A DNA stretch of 57,510 nucleotides from NCBI GenBank assembly GCA_003216575.1, contig QCIR01000009.1, forward strand, positions 1 through 57,510, given 5' to 3'. Of this stretch, positions 49,994 to 57,073 are shown piece by piece (positions within the stretch are counted from its first letter, which is position 1; each line of letters begins with the position of its first letter). The translations under genes were made by a program, and so were the position numbers. Below the pieces are notes generated by a model. The model saw nothing but the letters and a program-made list of their open reading frames with translations, was not told the origin of the DNA and did not search any database. Source of the stretch: Prochlorococcus sp. AG-402-M23 (GTDB taxonomy: Bacteria; Cyanobacteriota; Cyanobacteriia; PCC-6307; Cyanobiaceae).

Positions 49994-50009
49994 AATGCTT
50001 GAAAACTAT

Positions 50010-50276
50010 TCAAGAAGGATGAAACTTCTTATATAATTGATTTTCTGATAATTCAATCCCAAAACACACAATATTATCAAAGTCGCCATTCTTATGCATA
50101 ATTGTCATGTTATCTTTAATTTCTTGGCTATCAAATATTAGTCCAAATTCACTACAATATTTAAACAATATATTCATCGCAGCCTCATGATTGGTAAGGA
50201 ATTCCTCGCAAAGTTCTGATAAATTTTCATCATTCAAATTTTTTATCATTTTTTGAAAATCGTTAAAATTACTCAT
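50010..50276 (-). CDS. Nif11-like small protein
   Basis: 88 residues. The first ~55 (MSNFNDFQKMIKNLNDENLS, NHEAAMNILFKYCSEFGLIF, DSQEIKD) fit the pattern of a Nif11 leader: helical, A-x-x-x-A/I..., G-x-x-F-x-x-x-E-I. There is no Gly-Gly processing site and no lanthionine synthetase nearby, so it may be a stand-alone Nif11-like protein rather than a peptide precursor. Confidence 0.5.
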   Translation of the reverse strand: MSNFNDFQKMIKNLNDENLSELCEEFLTNHEAAMNILFKYCSEFGLIFDSQEIKDNMTIMHKNGDFDNIVCFGIELSENQLYKKFHPS

Positions 50277-50301
50277 TTGATTTACTAGAAGTCGAAGTTA
50301 T

Positions 50302-50385
50302 CTATTCATAACTTTTTTCAATAATCTCGTCATAACAAATATTTCTTTGGGATGTAATGAAATACTCACCAGAGTGTAACCTCAT
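50302..50385 (-). CDS. 27-residue peptide, second of coupled pair
   Basis: MRLHSGEYFITSQRNICYDE then IIEKSYE. Its ATG overlaps the stop of the upstream peptide (TGATG). Soluble, acidic. The coupling is the main support. Confidence 0.45.
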   Translation of the reverse strand: MRLHSGEYFITSQRNICYDEIIEKSYE

Positions 50386-50462
50386 CAATGAGCATAGTAG
50401 CCAACATGATTCTCATCTCTTCTTGAAATTTTAATTCCAGGCGTAAAACTATTTATTTGCAT
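50385..50462 (-). CDS. 25-residue peptide, first of coupled pair
   Basis: MQINSFTPGIKISRRDENHV then GYYAH. Shares one codon region with the following ATG. Alternatively the two are a single 50-residue gene broken by a one-base shift. Confidence 0.4.
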   Translation of the reverse strand: MQINSFTPGIKISRRDENHVGYYAH

Positions 50463-50597
50463 AGACTATTTTAAGAAGTCAATTTTTATTTTCCGATAAT
50501 GTATAAATCAAGACATAGTAATGTATTAATTAATAGCATTCATTTATAAAAAAATAAAGTAAAATTACATAAGAATAAAAGAAAACTATTTCTCAAT

Positions 50598-50726
50598 ATG
50601 AATAAAGATCTAAGTCAAATGATAATTGAAAAAGATATAACCCAAGCTGATTATCCAACACTGTTCAAAGGAATATGGACAGGTGTTTTAATCTCCTTGA
50701 TAGTGCATCAGTTTATTAATCATTAA
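50598..50726 (+). CDS. 42-residue small membrane protein
   Basis: MNKDLSQMIIEKDITQADYP then TLFKGIWTGVLISLIVHQFI. Soluble start and one C-terminal hydrophobic helix. Unknown. Confidence 0.55.
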   Translation: MNKDLSQMIIEKDITQADYPTLFKGIWTGVLISLIVHQFINH

Positions 50727-50783
50727 GTTTGGTTTTTTCCCGTACGTCAACCTCTCATACTTATAGATAATTAACTTACACGT

Positions 50784-51056
50784 CTATAAGTTCATCTTTC
50801 TGATCGGATTACTTGGTCTCCATTGCAATATTCCTTTGAGATATTGATCTAATGGTGAATGGCCTCGTGGATGCAAATCAAGATATTTTTTACCGTCAAT
50901 ATTGACTTCATAAGGCTTTAACCAGCCATCTTTGCGTACTTTATAAAGAGTTGATCTAGAAGAATATCAAAGAATTCGTGCTGTCTCTTTGAGTTGTTGG
51001 AGGCGTAAAGGGAGCTCTATAGTTTGGAAGCCAGGAGAGTCTTTAGAACTATTCAT
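50784..51056 (-). pseudogene. Helix-turn-helix DNA-binding protein with internal TGA
   Basis: ATG 51056 gives MNSSKDSPGFQTIELPLRLQ, then a HTH-like segment QLKETARIL-stop-YSSRSTLYKVRKDGW, then DGKKYLDLHPRGHSPLDQ to a TAG at 50784. The single in-frame TGA (50967-50969) lies inside the HTH. Without it the 90-residue protein would resemble small excisionase/regulator-type proteins. Its N-terminus overlaps the truncated DUF4214 frame. Confidence 0.6.
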
Positions 51057-51089
51057 TACAAAAGAATTCGGGATGCGAACAATCCAATC

Positions 51090-51506
51090 TTTTTGAGTGT
51101 AGCTAATGATATTTTGGCTCCGTTTGATCAAGTCACAGGCCTCAACGACGTATCAGGGCAATTTTTCAGATTATATAACGCTGCTTTCGATAGACTTCTA
51201 GATTCAACTGGTCTCAATTATTGGATAAATCAAAATAGTGAAGGATTAAATTCGCAGACTGAGATTGCAGAATTATTTATTGCATCATCTGAATTTATGA
51301 GCATGTATGGCTCAGATATAACTACAACTCAATTTGTAACTTCTCTCTATAATAATGTCCTTGATCGAGATCCAGATGTAGGTGGTCTAAATTATTGGAC
51401 CAATAATATTGATTCAGGCTTGGAATCAAGAAGTGAGGTCTTACAGGGATTTTCTGAATCACATGAAAATAAGTCGATTTTTTCTCAAATAACAGGCTTC
51501 ATTTAA
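51090..51506 (+). pseudogene. Truncated DUF4214 protein
   Basis: About 139 residues of DUF4214: two repeats, FRLYNAAFDRLLDSTGLNYW and VTSLYNNVLDRDPDVGGLNY, each with the D-x-x-GLNYW signature, ending SQITGFI. DUF4214 occurs in large secreted or surface (RTX-like) proteins. The 5-prime end runs antisense into the HTH pseudogene and only a TTG (51024) is available, so this is the C-terminal stump of a larger gene. Confidence 0.75.
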
Positions 51507-51520
51507 AAGTATTAGTCTCA

Positions 51521-51640
51521 ATGAGAATGGAGTGGCGCTGGGTATATTATCAACTCGATACAAGAACATTAAAGTCTTTTCAGAATTGGATCAAAAGACT
51601 AAGAAATGGGTGCCTAAATGAAGCTTCTTCCTGTGAATAA
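51521..51640 (+). CDS. 39-residue basic protein
   Basis: MRMEWRWVYYQLDTRTLKSF then QNWIKRLRNGCLNEASSCE. Trp/Arg-rich with two Cys at the end. Starts 14 bases after the DUF4214 stop. Unknown. Confidence 0.5.
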   Translation: MRMEWRWVYYQLDTRTLKSFQNWIKRLRNGCLNEASSCE

Positions 51641-51731
51641 ATCACTTGGAGAATAACTCCAGTGTTTACTCTATGGTTATGAACAAGCCAGTGAAATATG
51701 TGTTTGCGATCTCATTATTTATTAAAGGCTA

Positions 51732-51770
51732 ATGAACGAACTTGTCCATAACCTTTTAGCTACTTTCTAG
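51732..51770 (+). repeat. Inverted fragment of the MNELVHNLLA start
   Basis: Plus-strand ATG AAC GAA CTT GTC CAT AAC CTT TTA GCT reads MNELVHNLLATF then stop, matching the first ~10 codons of the minus-strand peptide 51846-51962 and its broken copy. A 30-base third partial copy in opposite orientation. Confidence 0.6.
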
Positions 51771-51846
51771 TCATTCGATATGTGGCATAAAAGAACAAAC
51801 CAAGTACTGCAAGATTTGCAATGGCATAGGTGATTGCTATTCCCAT
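51760..51846 (-). CDS. 28-residue membrane peptide
   Basis: MGIAITYAIANLAVLGLFFY then ATYRMTRK. One helix. Coupled to 51846-51962 by TAATG. The intact member of a duplicated pair; the copy at 44841-44926 is frameshifted. Confidence 0.7.
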   Translation of the reverse strand: MGIAITYAIANLAVLGLFFYATYRMTRK

Positions 51847-51962
51847 TAGTTATCAGCCTTATTTCTTCTAAGAAAATAAACCCAAGTACAAAATCCAATT
51901 AATAAGGTCGCATCAAGAGCGAGGTGCCAAGGAGCTAAAAGATTATGGATTAAGTCACTCAT
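51846..51962 (-). CDS. 38-residue membrane peptide
   Basis: MSDLIHNLLAPWHLALDATL then LIGFCTWVYFLRRNKADN. One helix. First of a coupled pair; its degraded duplicate is 44926-45041. Confidence 0.7.
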   Translation of the reverse strand: MSDLIHNLLAPWHLALDATLLIGFCTWVYFLRRNKADN

Positions 51963-51998
51963 TTGAAAAACTGTTTTCAAGTACAAATGGTTGGTATT

Positions 51999-52445
51999 TT
52001 ATTCAAGCATTGGTTTGCTTTTTGGAGCAGGAAATGCGACTTCGTGTTCCCTAACCCAGTCAATATCAGCATCATGCTTCCCTCCAAACTGCTCTATTCT
52101 TTTTAATTTTCTAATTGAATAATTCCAACGCTCTTCATCTGGTATTTTCCCTCTTGTATTCCAATAATCATTAGCCCAATCATCTTTTTTCCTGAAAGCA
52201 AAATTTGTTAATGCTTTAGATATTGACTCAATGCTTACAACAAAATCGTCAAATTCACTAGGGACTAATTCCTGAATAACCTTGTCAACTTTTGGATGGA
52301 TCTTTTCTGGGCTTGATTTGCTTTGCAACATCTTTATGCAATTATTTCGACCATTTTCCAATCTTTGATCCCACTCATTGGCCTCTTCTTCTGTATAGAA
52401 AAATCGTCCGTCATCTGATTTGAATAAATGAAATCTTTCTGCCAT
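51999..52445 (-). CDS. Hypothetical soluble protein
   Basis: 148 residues from ATG 52445 (MAERFHLFKSDDGRFFYTEE); an ATG at 52469 adds eight. Charged, helical: ANEWDQRLENGRNNCIKMLQ and WNYSIRKLKRIEQFGGKHDA. No membrane segment. Unknown. Confidence 0.7.
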   Translation of the reverse strand: MAERFHLFKSDDGRFFYTEEEANEWDQRLENGRNNCIKMLQSKSSPEKIHPKVDKVIQELVPSEFDDFVVSIESISKALTNFAFRKKDDWANDYWNTRGKIPDEERWNYSIRKLKRIEQFGGKHDADIDWVREHEVAFPAPKSKPMLE

Positions 52446-52546
52446 TAAAACTCTTAGGGATAAGCCCAATTAGAACACACACTATTTTCACTATGATGTT
52501 TTTGCAACGTTCTTTTGAAAGATCAATTTATAATTAATGACTACTA

Positions 52547-52663
52547 CTAGGGGGTGGAGCCTGTGTAGAAAAAGAAACTTAGAAAAATAATTAATGACCA
52601 GAGAAAAAGCGGAAGACCAACAGGCTCTTCTTTCTCTACTCTTTTTGGGCTTGCGTGGGTCAT
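52547..52663 (-). CDS. 38-residue membrane protein
   Basis: MTHASPKRVEKEEPVGLPLF then a helix ending YTGSTP. One membrane segment after a charged start. The long antisense-frame reading at 52491-52889 overlaps it but is less protein-like. Confidence 0.65.
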   Translation of the reverse strand: MTHASPKRVEKEEPVGLPLFLWSLIIFLSFFFYTGSTP

Positions 52664-53076
52664 TAGAGCAGAATTTTGTATGACCAACTGGCTGAAACAA
52701 ATATTCGTCTTGAGGTAATGAATAACTCCCTTCGTTCCTTTTATACAAAAAATAGTTTCCTAGAAAATCACAGTTCTTATTTTTAAATTTTAAAATATAA
52801 AAAAAACAATAGATATGAAGCATTTGGATAAAACAGGAATGTTCTTGATCGTGTTTAGTATCTCTAGCACTCTTCCATATCAGTTTCATTACCTAAGTAA
52901 TCTTGGCTAGGTCAAGTTTAAGCAGAACCTTTTGCTATCTAACTAAATGTGGTAATTCTATGAAACTTAAAGAATCCTACTTATAAGTCTAACTAATACC
53001 CGTAAACCCTACATTTAAGTAGGTACGCCCTTAAGTTTTTTCTTCTAGATTCACGGTTATGTGAATATAAGGTTAA

Positions 53077-53193
53077 ATGGCTCAACGTATTAACGTCGCA
53101 CTAAATTCAATTCCAACAGCAAGTAGAGATTTAGTTGAATTTATTTTTTTCTGTGCAGTTGGTTTTACTGCTGGGAGCTTGGGATTAATATGA
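53077..53193 (+). CDS. MAQRINVALNSIP peptide, copy 2
   Basis: 38 residues: MAQRINVALNSIPTASRDLV, a membrane helix, GSLGLI. Paralogue of 35118-35234. The upstream AAGGTTAA sits where copy 1 has AAGGTCAA. Its TGA overlaps the next ATG (ATGA). Confidence 0.8.
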   Translation: MAQRINVALNSIPTASRDLVEFIFFCAVGFTAGSLGLI

Positions 53194-53297
53194 CTTCTCT
53201 ATTTTTTCTAATTGCTTCTGCTGCTTTTTTATATGTAATGGCGTGCCTGTGGAGAGACTTAAATAATAATCCAAAATATTATTATTTAAAAAACTAA
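53190..53297 (+). CDS. 35-residue membrane peptide (paralogue of 14545-14634)
   Basis: MTSLFFLIASAAFLYVMACL then WRDLNNNPKYYYLKN. Shares MTS-FF and YxMACLWRDL with 14545-14634. Coupled to the MAQRINVALNSIP peptide here, to an MLTPYH peptide there. Confidence 0.75.
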   Translation: MTSLFFLIASAAFLYVMACLWRDLNNNPKYYYLKN

Positions 53298-53327
53298 GTT
53301 GAGAACAAATTTTAAATTTAAGCCTCT

Positions 53328-53537
53328 CTATCTAAACTTTTTATTAGTTCTTAGTCTCAAAGATTTTTGTAGATAGTCCTTTCTTATTTCTTGAATATGA
53401 GGTTGCTTTTCTGCACGATCGACTGGCATTTTTCTTGAAGCCTTTACTAGCTCGAAAGCATATTTATGAGTTTCTTTGTGAGAATCCATAGTCGAAGTAA
53501 GGATCTGCATATACATATTGGACACGGTCAGTAGCAT
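53328..53537 (-). CDS. Small basic protein (VKA.R.MP type)
   Basis: 69 residues, or 53 from the later ATG 53489 (MDSHKETHKYAFELVKASRK). Shares F-x-x-VKA-R-MP-x-x-AEK with 47799-47942. Basic tail. Unknown. Confidence 0.55.
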   Translation of the reverse strand: MLLTVSNMYMQILTSTMDSHKETHKYAFELVKASRKMPVDRAEKQPHIQEIRKDYLQKSLRLRTNKKFR

Positions 53538-53698
53538 TTGTCTAGTAAAAGAAAATAAATAAGTATTAATTCTGTTTGGCTAGTTAGTCTGGTTTTCTAA
53601 TTATTCAACGCCTTCTCAATTCTGATGGACTAATAAGAAAAACATCCCACGAATTGTTCAGAATCCTTTTAGTCTATAAAAATAAAGTGTTCCTTCAT

Positions 53699-53905
53699 AT
53701 GATCCTGTTATCGACTGCCTTGTTTTTTCCCGATTATGGAAGTTCAGGAGTTCCTTGGGACCTTCTTTTATTGCATTTTTATTTCTTTGCAATAGCTATT
53801 CCATTCCTAATAATTTTTAATGCAGCTAGAAACTCTGATCGTGAAAATCCAAACAGAGTTAAAGATGAAACGACAAGTTACCCAGATTTACATCCGAGAG
53901 CTTAA
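53699..53905 (+). CDS. Small membrane protein
   Basis: 68 residues from ATG 53699: MILLSTALFFPDYGSSGVPW, one or two helices (LLLLHFYFFAIAIPFLIIF), then a charged tail (NAARNSDRENPNRVKDETTS). The ATG at 53654 would add 15 residues. Topology resembles 5492-5872. Confidence 0.65.
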   Translation: MILLSTALFFPDYGSSGVPWDLLLLHFYFFAIAIPFLIIFNAARNSDRENPNRVKDETTSYPDLHPRA

Positions 53906-54159
53906 TTTTCAGTAGGGCTTTTTTTATTAGAACCTTTTATTAGATCCCAGTTTTAACGCTGGATGTAGCTATATGTTTTTTTTTAATCAAAATCCTTTAA
54001 AGTATATATCTAATGGCATAGTTTAGAGTACTACAATAGATAGTCCATATTTATAACTAATCACAAGTCGATGAAGGATATCTAAAATAATTAGCTTTTA
54101 ACTATTTTTCTAGATATCTTTTCAATAAAAAGTAAGTATGAACGTAGTCGATTGGTTTT

Positions 54160-54261
54160 TTACCAATCAGAGTCTTCTAGAAGATTTGAATACTCGTTGT
54201 AATCAAAGAATAGGTCTTCCTCTAATACTTCTTCCAGAGTGATTCTATTAAAATAAGTCAC
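54160..54261 (-). CDS. 33-residue acidic peptide with EYSNLLEDSDW tail
   Basis: GTG start overlapping the previous TGA (GTGA). MTYFNRITLEEVLEEDLFFD then YNEYSNLLEDSDW. The end matches the EYSDLLEDSDNE tail of the membrane protein 25155-25487. Coupled to 54258-54398. Confidence 0.6.
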   Translation of the reverse strand: MTYFNRITLEEVLEEDLFFDYNEYSNLLEDSDW

Positions 54262-54398
54262 GCTTCACCTCGAAAAGGTGAGTTGTAATAAGCCTTGTTG
54301 ACTGTATAAAGTGTGTAAAGAGATACAGCGATCCCTAAAAAACCTACAACTAGGATTGGCGAGAATGTAGGAAAATCATAAGTAGGAATTGAAGTCAT
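54258..54398 (-). CDS. 46-residue membrane protein
   Basis: MTSIPTYDFPTFSPILVVGF, one helix, then TVNKAYYNSPFRGEA. Coupled to the acidic peptide that follows. Unknown. Confidence 0.65.
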   Translation of the reverse strand: MTSIPTYDFPTFSPILVVGFLGIAVSLYTLYTVNKAYYNSPFRGEA

Positions 54399-54492
54399 AA
54401 TGATAGTAAAGATGACTAATACGTTCTATAACATCTGCATACTTTTTGATTGAGGCTTGTACGACAATTTTTTACGCTTAACACGACAAAGG

Positions 54493-55023
54493 CTAAGGAT
54501 TAAAAAACTCACTAAGTGATGAATCATTTCTTTTTAACATAGCAAAAGTTGTACCCTTGTAACCTTTGCATATACGTAAGTTGGGAGATAATACAGTTGT
54601 ATCTAGCCAACCTTTTTGAGTTTTTTTTATTTCTGATAAGAAACTAATCTTACTACCTAGAAACTTTGGACCTGTTATTCCTGCTTTTTTAAAGCTAACG
54701 TTTATACGTTTCTGATCAACAATCTCTAAGCTCGCAAGAATATTAGTAGAAAATAGTTTTCCTACAAAAACTTTGGTTCTTAATAAATTTAGTCCTCTAC
54801 TTCTCTCTGGCTCAAGAATCTGTAAGTTATCTAATAGCGGTGAATAATTTAAAAAAGGAGAGTTAGAAGTACTCCATTTGAGTTCTCATACACCTGTGAG
54901 TAGATCAATTTGTTTTGTTATGTCTACAGAGGATTCACTTTCAGCTATTTTTATTAGCTCTACGATCTGATTTGATTTAGGGTTATGTTCAAGAACTTCT
55001 ATCAATTTTGATATTGCATTCAT
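54493..55023 (-). pseudogene. PAP/fibrillin family protein with internal TGA
   Basis: 176 codons. MNAISKLIEVLEHNPKSNQI, a helical start, then IDLLTGV-stop-ELKWSTSNSPFL, SPLLDNLQILEPERSRGLNL and later LEIVDQKRINVSFKKAGITG. This is the plastid-lipid-associated protein/fibrillin pattern (LTG-W-L-W-TS). The only lesion is TGA (54886-54888) exactly at the expected Trp. Intact members sit at thylakoids or lipid droplets. A single-base nonsense mutation or sequencing error. Confidence 0.75.
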
Positions 55024-55043
55024 GATTATTATTTGTTTAAAAC

Positions 55044-55241
55044 CTACAGTTGTTCAATATTTATCTGCGTAGCATAAAGAACGTGTGGCTGGTCTTTACT
55101 ACCCTCACTTGCTTGAATCCATTCTTTGTACTCTTCTATAAGAGCTTTTTTATCAAGCCCATCAATTTCCATTAGTCTCGTTGAAGCATCATTCATTGTT
55201 ACTTCAAGAGTTCTTTTTAAGCTAATAGTTGGAATGTTCAT
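55044..55241 (-). CDS. Small soluble protein
   Basis: 65 residues: MNIPTISLKRTLEVTMNDAS, LIEEYKEWIQASEGSKDQPH, then YATQINIEQL. Its ATG overlaps the TGA of 55238-55339 (ATGA), so it is coupled. Unknown. Confidence 0.6.
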   Translation of the reverse strand: MNIPTISLKRTLEVTMNDASTRLMEIDGLDKKALIEEYKEWIQASEGSKDQPHVLYATQINIEQL

Positions 55242-55339
55242 ACAAAGCTACCAATAAGAGAGTCAGCTAAAAAAGTACAAACAACAAAAGATAAAGTCAT
55301 TGCTAAAGGCTTGTTAAATAAATCATTAGAAGAGTGCAT
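55238..55339 (-). CDS. 33-residue membrane peptide (paralogue of 6145-6246)
   Basis: MHSSNDLFNKPLAMTLSFVV then CTFLADSLIGSFV. Shares LF-KPLAMT and FVVCTF-A-SL with 6145-6246. Middle gene of a minus-strand row 55413-55348, 55339-55238, 55241-55044. Confidence 0.7.
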   Translation of the reverse strand: MHSSNDLFNKPLAMTLSFVVCTFLADSLIGSFV

Positions 55340-55347
55340 GGAATTTC

Positions 55348-55413
55348 TTAGTAGTGACCAATTGCGCTAACGAAACAAGCTAGAGCTCCGCAATAAATAA
55401 AAAACAAACTCAT
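55348..55413 (-). CDS. 21-residue MSLFFIYC peptide
   Basis: MSLFFIYCGALACFVSAIGH then Y. One helix. Paralogue of 6258-6308, which stops five residues earlier. Confidence 0.5.
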   Translation of the reverse strand: MSLFFIYCGALACFVSAIGHY

Positions 55414-55468
55414 TTCTAATGGTCTACGACTAAAAAATGAAAGGTAGAAACTATGTGATTTCATTGTG

Positions 55469-55579
55469 TTAGATAAAATGTCTAAAAATGTTTGGTTGTT
55501 TTATCTTTACTGCTTTTTGAATGCGGCAAAGCTCATTCATCTCAGGTTTTGGAATGCTGAAAGAAGTAAACAATTTCAT
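55469..55579 (-). CDS. MKLFT-type peptide (paralogue of 8159-8251)
   Basis: 36 residues: MKLFTSFSIPKPEMNELCRI then a basic tail. Conserved N-terminal half with 8159-8251. Divergent from the broken MLTPYH-type gene 55717-55809, as in the other locus. Confidence 0.55.
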   Translation of the reverse strand: MKLFTSFSIPKPEMNELCRIQKAVKIKQPNIFRHFI

Positions 55580-55716
55580 AAATTCTCCTGTAGAACATCA
55601 AAGTTCTAATGCATTTATATGGTCCTCTAGACGTGTAGAAACCCCTAATAAAAGTAGTAGTTGCACTACAATATTTGATCATCAAATCTGCCTAATGCAA
55701 TTTATGTTCTGTCATT

Positions 55717-55809
55717 GTGTTTAATCCTTATCACGAAATATTGTTTGGAATCTTTTTGATAGTCAGCTCTGCTTAGATTTTTCAAATTTCTAGGCAGAGC
55801 AAAGTTAAA
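55717..55809 (+). pseudogene. MLTPYH-family peptide with nonsense codon
   Basis: GTG start, reads VFNPYHEILFGIFLIVSSA, TAG (55774-55776), then IFQISRQSKVK. Aligns with PYHIILFAILLVVSSASIFQMS of 14453-14545; the stop replaces one Ser codon. The upstream 55648-55675 contains the conserved TTGCACTACAA. Confidence 0.6.
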
Positions 55810-55917
55810 CAATATTTTCATTGTTTTATAAATTTGCTAGCTCAGAAGCCATAACAATATAGGGAAATTGTATGAGTATAGAAAATTGCTAAAAATCATT
55901 GACTAGATATTTTGAAA

Positions 55918-56160
55918 TTAATCAAAAATTGCTCTAATACTCGAAATCCATCTGTCCATTCGTGATGAAGAAATAAGAGATTCAGATAGTAGATTTATTT
56001 GCTCCTGCCTATTTTTGTAATTAAGCTCAAGTTCGGTGTTTGCAATATCAAGCTTTTGAAATTGAATAAAGCAATCATTGTTTTCTTCCCAGTCGTCGGT
56101 ATTTGGCTTTAATTCTTTAATCCCCTCTTCAGTGGCTTTTATTTTTTCTTGTCTTGTCAT
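55918..56160 (-). CDS. Coiled-coil protein
   Basis: 80 residues, acidic/charged helical: MTRQEKIKATEEGIKELKPN, ELELNYKNRQEQINLLSESL, end WISSIRAIFD. AGGAG eight bases upstream is a good ribosome site. Follows 56164-56280 by three bases. Confidence 0.65.
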   Translation of the reverse strand: MTRQEKIKATEEGIKELKPNTDDWEENNDCFIQFQKLDIANTELELNYKNRQEQINLLSESLISSSRMDRWISSIRAIFD

Positions 56161-56163
56161 AAT

Positions 56164-56280
56164 TTATCTCCTCATCATGTAAATAAGAAATACAGAAAAG
56201 ATTGATAATTTCGCAGCTATACTGTAGGCAAGAACTTTCCCGAATCTTTTGTTATTTCTAATATTGTTCGTTGAAATCAC
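56164..56280 (-). CDS. 38-residue basic membrane peptide (GTG start)
   Basis: GTG-initiated: MISTNNIRNNKRFGKVLAYS, one helix (IAAKLSIFSVFLIY), ending MMRR. Directly followed by the coiled-coil gene. The start codon choice is uncertain. Confidence 0.5.
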   Translation of the reverse strand: MISTNNIRNNKRFGKVLAYSIAAKLSIFSVFLIYMMRR

Positions 56281-56286
56281 CGGTTA

Positions 56287-56448
56287 TTAAATAGTAGTCA
56301 TATAAGCAAGGAAGCCAACAGGAACGAAAAGCAATGCAGCAATCGTAAAGCGAACAAACTTGCCAGTACCTGAGTCTCTTGAATAATCAGTGAAATGCTT
56401 GGTGTTATTCCACTCGGACCAATTTTTGGGGCTTTTAAATGATGTCAT
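56287..56448 (-). CDS. 53-residue membrane protein
   Basis: MTSFKSPKNWSEWNNTKHFT, DYSRDSGTGKFVRF, then one C-terminal helix (TIAALLFVPVGFLAYM). Typical small picocyanobacterial membrane protein. Six bases behind 56455-56565 on the same strand. Unknown. Confidence 0.65.
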   Translation of the reverse strand: MTSFKSPKNWSEWNNTKHFTDYSRDSGTGKFVRFTIAALLFVPVGFLAYMTTI

Positions 56449-56454
56449 TGTTAG

Positions 56455-56565
56455 TTAAGCAAATACGGTAGTACCAACTTCAATAGCACCAGCTAAAAAA
56501 AGAAGTGCAGGAAGATTCCAGAGAACAATTAGTTTTGCAGCAGTGATCTTGTTGAATGCAAGCAT
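56455..56565 (-). CDS. 36-residue membrane peptide (paralogue of 13265-13375)
   Basis: MLAFNKITAAKLIVLWNLPA then a helix to TTVFA. The start at 56565 is chosen by alignment with 13265-13375; the frame stays open to an ATG at 56703. First of four close minus-strand genes (56565 to 55918). Confidence 0.75.
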   Translation of the reverse strand: MLAFNKITAAKLIVLWNLPALLFLAGAIEVGTTVFA

Positions 56566-56634
56566 GACTAAAAGTTTTTTGGGGTTGGATTTAAAGACTT
56601 GCCTAACATAAAGAAGAGTTCTCAAGTGCTGTAG

Positions 56635-56670
56635 GACGGTTGAAGTAGGGCTAACCAGTACGGGATATTT
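56635..56670 (-). promoter_or_regulatory. Conserved leader shared with 13440-13475
   Basis: GGTTGAAGTAGGGCTAACCAGTACGGG (plus-strand reading), matching the region before the other 36-residue membrane peptide gene in position and sequence. Confidence 0.5.
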
Positions 56671-56771
56671 ATACTTATTAGAGTCATCAATAGATCTAAT
56701 CATTGAAAAAATATCTTTCTAACTAGTTGCTACCGTTAGCTTTTTAGACTTATTTTTATTGATTTTTAGAA

Positions 56772-56846
56772 GAAGCCGTACATGACCGTATCTATCGTTT
56801 AGAAAATTAATACTTTAACTTCATTTACATCAACGCAATTCCAGTA
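56772..56846 (+). promoter_or_regulatory. Conserved hli upstream region
   Basis: AAGCCGTACATGACCGTATC ... CGTTTAGAAAATTAATACTT ... CGCAATTCCAGTA, matching the left copy. Probably promoter and leader of the right hli operon. Confidence 0.6.
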
Positions 56847-57053
56847 ATGACAACTTCAACCTCCTCACAGGTAATAACTGAGTACGGCAAGCAAAACATC
56901 TTTGGCCGTGAAACACAGCCTCAGCTTGTAGAAGATTACACCAGCTATCCAGAAGAAGCTGAAAAGACAAATGGCCGTTGGGCAATGATCGGCATGATCA
57001 GCCTTTTGGTTTCATACTTCACAACCGGTCAAATCATTCCTGGAATTTTCTAA
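56847..57053 (+). CDS. hli: High-light-inducible protein, first of operon
   Basis: 68 residues, identical in protein to the inverted gene at position 1-206. N-terminal hydrophilic part with KQNIFGRETQPQLVEDY, then the Hlip helix KTNGRWAMIGMISLLVSYFT and TGQIIPGIF. Thylakoid photoprotection. Heads a row of at least five hli genes; 20 bases separate it from the next. Confidence 0.95.
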   Translation: MTTSTSSQVITEYGKQNIFGRETQPQLVEDYTSYPEEAEKTNGRWAMIGMISLLVSYFTTGQIIPGIF

Positions 57054-57073
57054 ACCAATAACTACTAATAACA

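Noticed and set aside
50010-50276. Prochlorosin (lanthipeptide) precursor
   Set aside because: Nif11-like N-terminal part but no Gly-Gly/Gly-Ala cleavage site and no Ser/Thr/Cys-rich core; called only Nif11-like.
52491-52889. 132-codon minus-strand frame
   Set aside because: Cys/Phe/Lys-rich, overlaps the better supported 38-residue membrane gene in another frame.
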